Below, one piece after another: positions 61,642 to 64,000 of a DNA stretch of 64,000 bases; within the stretch, counting starts at the first letter, position 1; each line of letters opens with the position of its first letter. Source of the stretch: Vreelandella titanicae BH1 (GTDB lineage Bacteria; Pseudomonadota; Gammaproteobacteria; Pseudomonadales; Halomonadaceae). The notes beneath the pieces were generated by a model, which was not told the DNA's origin, ran no database searches, and saw only the letters and a list, made by a program, of their open reading frames with translations. The DNA is taken from contig NZ_AOPO01000001.1 in assembly GCF_000336575.1 (NCBI RefSeq), positions 682,001 to 746,000 on the forward strand, given 5' to 3'. A program made the position numbers and the translations under genes.

Positions 61642-62223
61642 TTAATTTTTCCCTAGCAGGGCATTGCGAAAATCTTCACCCAAAGGCCGCTCACCCAGCC
61701 AGATACCGAACATGGCGCTAGCCAGCTCTGCGTTACCACCCTCATATAATGTTTCGCCGTTTAGCGCCAGGCGCAGCGTGTCACCGTCCCAACTTAGCAC
61801 ATAGTGATCTTGCGGCTTGACGTCCTGGTAGCTTTGGTTAAATGCCTCAACCTCTGCTTCCAACTGGGAAAATTCATAGGCGGTGAGGCTCTTCTGAAGG
61901 CTTTCTGTGGTGGCTTCAGAGAAGTCAGGGGCGTCGATGGCATGGAAATAAGCAAGCTCCAAACGCCTTGGAACGTCACTCAACGGCTGTGGCTCGGATT
62001 CGCCTGCCTGGTAGTAGGCGCCCGCATAGGCCGTCCAGATCATGTAGCGAAACACGCCACTACCAATAAGGCTATAGCGCTGGCCGTGCTCCTCTACCGT
62101 GCGCTCAAACACTTCGCCTTTTTCCGTCACACTGTTGGCCATCGCCCAAGGCGTTAGCGATAGGCCAGCTAACAGCAGTGACCATTGTATGGCGCGCCTA
62201 GCCCCTAATAAGCATATAGACAT
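61642..62223 (-). CDS. Chalcone-isomerase-like periplasmic protein
   Basis: 193 residues with a signal peptide ending PWAMANS. The family pattern is seen in RYSLIGSGVFRYMIWTAYAG, LELAYFHAIDAPDFSEATTE and NGETLYEGGNAELASAMFGI followed by WLGERPLGEDFRNALLG. Bacterial members have no known chalcone substrate; function unknown. Single gene. Confidence 0.82.
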   Translation of the reverse strand: MSICLLGARRAIQWSLLLAGLSLTPWAMANSVTEKGEVFERTVEEHGQRYSLIGSGVFRYMIWTAYAGAYYQAGESEPQPLSDVPRRLELAYFHAIDAPDFSEATTESLQKSLTAYEFSQLEAEVEAFNQSYQDVKPQDHYVLSWDGDTLRLALNGETLYEGGNAELASAMFGIWLGERPLGEDFRNALLGKN

Positions 62224-62328
62224 AGAACCTCCTCATGGCAGTATATCTATACATACCAACACACCATATAAAGGTTCCGTACAATATATATGATTGGCCG
62301 TTCACTACTGATTATTAACACCACCCAC

Positions 62329-63174
62329 TTACCAGGCACGGCAGAGCATTAAATCGCAGTGCGGTTCACACAGGAGCATCTCGGTTAGCTGGCTGGTGTG
62401 GTGGGGCTGACCGCGACTGCCGATCATCACGAGATCGGGCGTGTGGCGCTTCATATATGCTTGCAGCACATCACAGGGCGCGCCTTGTTCTAACACCAAC
62501 TCCACATCGGGAACTCCTTCTAACTCGCGTATCAGGCTATCGACTTCGTTACTCAACTGCTCACGCAGACGCTGCACTTCATGTTCACGCCAATGGGCGT
62601 AATAGGCTTGCGAACCCAACTCGCGCTCGCCGGGCAGTGTCCAGGCGTGCAACAGTGTCAGCGTGGCTTCAGGGAAGCGAATCAGCGCCTCTTTCAAGGT
62701 ATGCCGCGCCGTCAGTGAAAAATCGATGGGCACCAAAATATGCTGCCAGGGCTGGGTCGGCTGGTGAGAAGAGACCACCACAGGGCATGGTGCACTGCGC
62801 AGCACGCGCATTACCGTGGTACCCGCCAGCAGGTCTTTTTGCCCGCGCTTGCGATGCATGCCCAGCACAATCAGCTCGGCGTTGCGCTCATGAGCTTCGC
62901 GGACGATTTCAACGTGAGGCGAGCCGGTCACGGTCTGGATCAGCGTTTTCGGCGCCTCTAGGGCGTAGTCTTCGCGTAGATCCGTCAACATGGTAGTGAT
63001 GTCTTCCACTACCGCGCTCTCGACATCCAGCAGCACACGTCTGGGTAGGTAAGGATCCAACACGTGCAGCACGTCTAGCTGAACACCCTGGGCATAGGCC
63101 AAACGTAACGCCCGAGCAAAAGCGGCGCGATTATCAGCGGAAAGATCGGTGGCAAACAGAATGGTGCGAGGCAT
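62329..63174 (-). CDS. Tandem-domain universal stress protein
   Basis: 281 residues with two UspA domains. Domain 1 (residues 1-~140): ILFATDLSADNRAAFARALR, VLGMHRKRGQKDLLAGTTVM with an ATP-type G-2x-G variant. Domain 2 (~145-281): ILVPIDFSLTARHTLKEALI and MIGSRGQPHHTSQLTEMLLC. Similar to E. coli UspE in layout. Stress-response role by family. Upstream is the thiD gene on the same strand, 124 bp away. Confidence 0.88.
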   Translation of the reverse strand: MPRTILFATDLSADNRAAFARALRLAYAQGVQLDVLHVLDPYLPRRVLLDVESAVVEDITTMLTDLREDYALEAPKTLIQTVTGSPHVEIVREAHERNAELIVLGMHRKRGQKDLLAGTTVMRVLRSAPCPVVVSSHQPTQPWQHILVPIDFSLTARHTLKEALIRFPEATLTLLHAWTLPGERELGSQAYYAHWREHEVQRLREQLSNEVDSLIRELEGVPDVELVLEQGAPCDVLQAYMKRHTPDLVMIGSRGQPHHTSQLTEMLLCEPHCDLMLCRAW

Positions 63175-63298
63175 GGCGAAACGCTCCTCGGCTGAGCAGC
63201 TCAGCCTTACAAGCCGTTAAGCAAACACTCCTTAGCATGGTGTGCAATGTCCATTCTCGCAAGCACTGTTGCCCAAATGCCACTGGCTACAGCTAGCA

Positions 63299-64000
63299 TC
63301 ACCACCAAGCGTGAAAATGGTGCACCGGGCCGCGTCCTTTCCCCACGTTTAAGCGCACGCTCGCCTCCAGGGCTGCGTGCAGCCACTGCTTGGCATCACT
63401 GATAGCGGCTACCGGGGCATCCCCTTCGGCATCCACGGGTAGCTTCGCCAAGCAGGCGGCGATCGCTGAGGAGAGCGCACAGCCGGTACCGTGCAAATTG
63501 TCGGTATCGATTCGCGAGGCGGGCAACCACTCATGACCATTGGGGGTTGCCAGCAAGTCTGGGCAGGTTTCCCCGCGCAGATGGCCGCCTTTCAGCACCA
63601 CATAGGGCGCGCCCAATTGCGTTAACCCCGGCAGCATCGCTTCCATGGCGTCTAAACTGGTGGGCGACGGCGTGTCGAGCAATACAGCGGCTTCCGGCAG
63701 ATTGGGGGTAATCACATCGGCTAGCGGCACGAGAATATCGCGGACTGCATGAATACCGGCGTCGTCGACCAGAACATCCCCGCTCTTGGCGACCATCACA
63801 GGGTCGAGCACAATCCAGCGTGGGCGGCGCTGACGCAGCACATCAGCAATAACCTCGGCGACTTCACGGCTCGCCACCATGCCAATTTTAACCGCGTCTA
63901 TCACCACATCATCCAGCAGGTGTTCCAACTGCTCGCGTATGGCCTGAGGCGAAACGGGGTACACCGAGGCCACCCTGCAGGTATTCTGGGCAATCACCGC
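63299..64000 (-). CDS. thiD: Hydroxymethylpyrimidine kinase ThiD, N-terminus outside window
   Basis: The frame is open to the right window edge; 234 codons are present and about 40-45 N-terminal residues are missing. ThiD features: AVIAQNTCRV at the edge, VDAVKIGMVASREVAEVIAD-like DAVKIGMVASREVAEVIADV, WIVLDPVMVAKSGDVLVDD, ITPNLPEAAVLLDTPSPTSL, YVVLKGGHLRGE and DNLHGTGCALSSAIAACLAK with the catalytic Asp/Gly anion hole. It phosphorylates HMP and HMP-P for thiamine synthesis. The apparent ATG at 63997 is not the true start. Confidence 0.93.
   Translation of the reverse strand, partial: AVIAQNTCRVASVYPVSPQAIREQLEHLLDDVVIDAVKIGMVASREVAEVIADVLRQRRPRWIVLDPVMVAKSGDVLVDDAGIHAVRDILVPLADVITPNLPEAAVLLDTPSPTSLDAMEAMLPGLTQLGAPYVVLKGGHLRGETCPDLLATPNGHEWLPASRIDTDNLHGTGCALSSAIAACLAKLPVDAEGDAPVAAISDAKQWLHAALEASVRLNVGKGRGPVHHFHAWW

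Overview
The window looks like chromosomal DNA of a moderately halophilic gammaproteobacterium of the Halomonas group. The evidence is an ectoine hydroxylase (ectD), a TeaABC-type ectoine TRAP transporter with its UspA partner TeaD, a polyhydroxybutyrate depolymerase-like esterase, and a glnK-amtB / ubiK / comM neighbourhood. No rRNA, tRNA or CRISPR array was seen.

Layout. 1-2.2 kb: amtB (cut by the left edge) and glnK, divergent from ubiK. 2.2-8.9 kb: iron-siderophore uptake genes (IutA-like receptor, AraC-type regulator, FhuA/FoxA-like receptor, FhuD) with candidate Fur boxes. 9.0-22.3 kb: comM, split by an 11,850-bp Tn7-like transposon (9832-21681) with readable terminal inverted repeats, a 5-bp target duplication, a tnsA-tnsB-tnsC-tniQ-zinc-ribbon operon at its right end, a TnsE-like gene at its left end and a nickel/cobalt-type resistance cargo. 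22.3-22.7 kb: an orphan higA antitoxin with the last codons of a lost higB, followed by a second copy of the comM 3' tail. 22.8-31.7 kb: mostly redox and metabolic genes (FMN reductase, wrbA, DsbA-like, malate synthase G, thioesterase). 31.8-38.2 kb: a PmrAB/QseBC-like two-component system divergent from a lipid A/envelope operon (GT9, dgkA, PAP2, eptA), with two PmrA-type boxes between them. 38.3-41.6 kb: thiS-thiG-trmB and neighbours. 41.6-47 kb: a LysR-controlled TctCBA transporter with an M20 peptidase. 47-49 kb: a D-2-hydroxyacid dehydrogenase and ectD. 49.2-49.6 kb: two tandem, Fur-box-bearing small RNA genes resembling pseudomonad PrrF1/PrrF2. 49.6-57.5 kb: AEC transporter, SCO, PHB depolymerase-like esterase, FKBP and teaABCD. 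57.6-64 kb: yheS, a zeta-toxin-like pair inserted at the 3' end of dtd with duplication of the dtd tail, a chalcone-isomerase-like protein, a tandem Usp, and thiD cut by the right edge.

The strongest points for follow-up are: (1) the precisely bounded comM-targeting Tn7-like element that carries both a TniQ and a TnsE-like protein; (2) two independent places (comM and dtd) where a toxin-antitoxin-type module sits directly after a host gene and is followed by a degenerate copy of that gene's 3' tail; (3) the tandem PrrF-like sRNAs; (4) the PmrA-boxed eptA operon. All calls come from reading the sequence and from remembered family features; no database search was possible.
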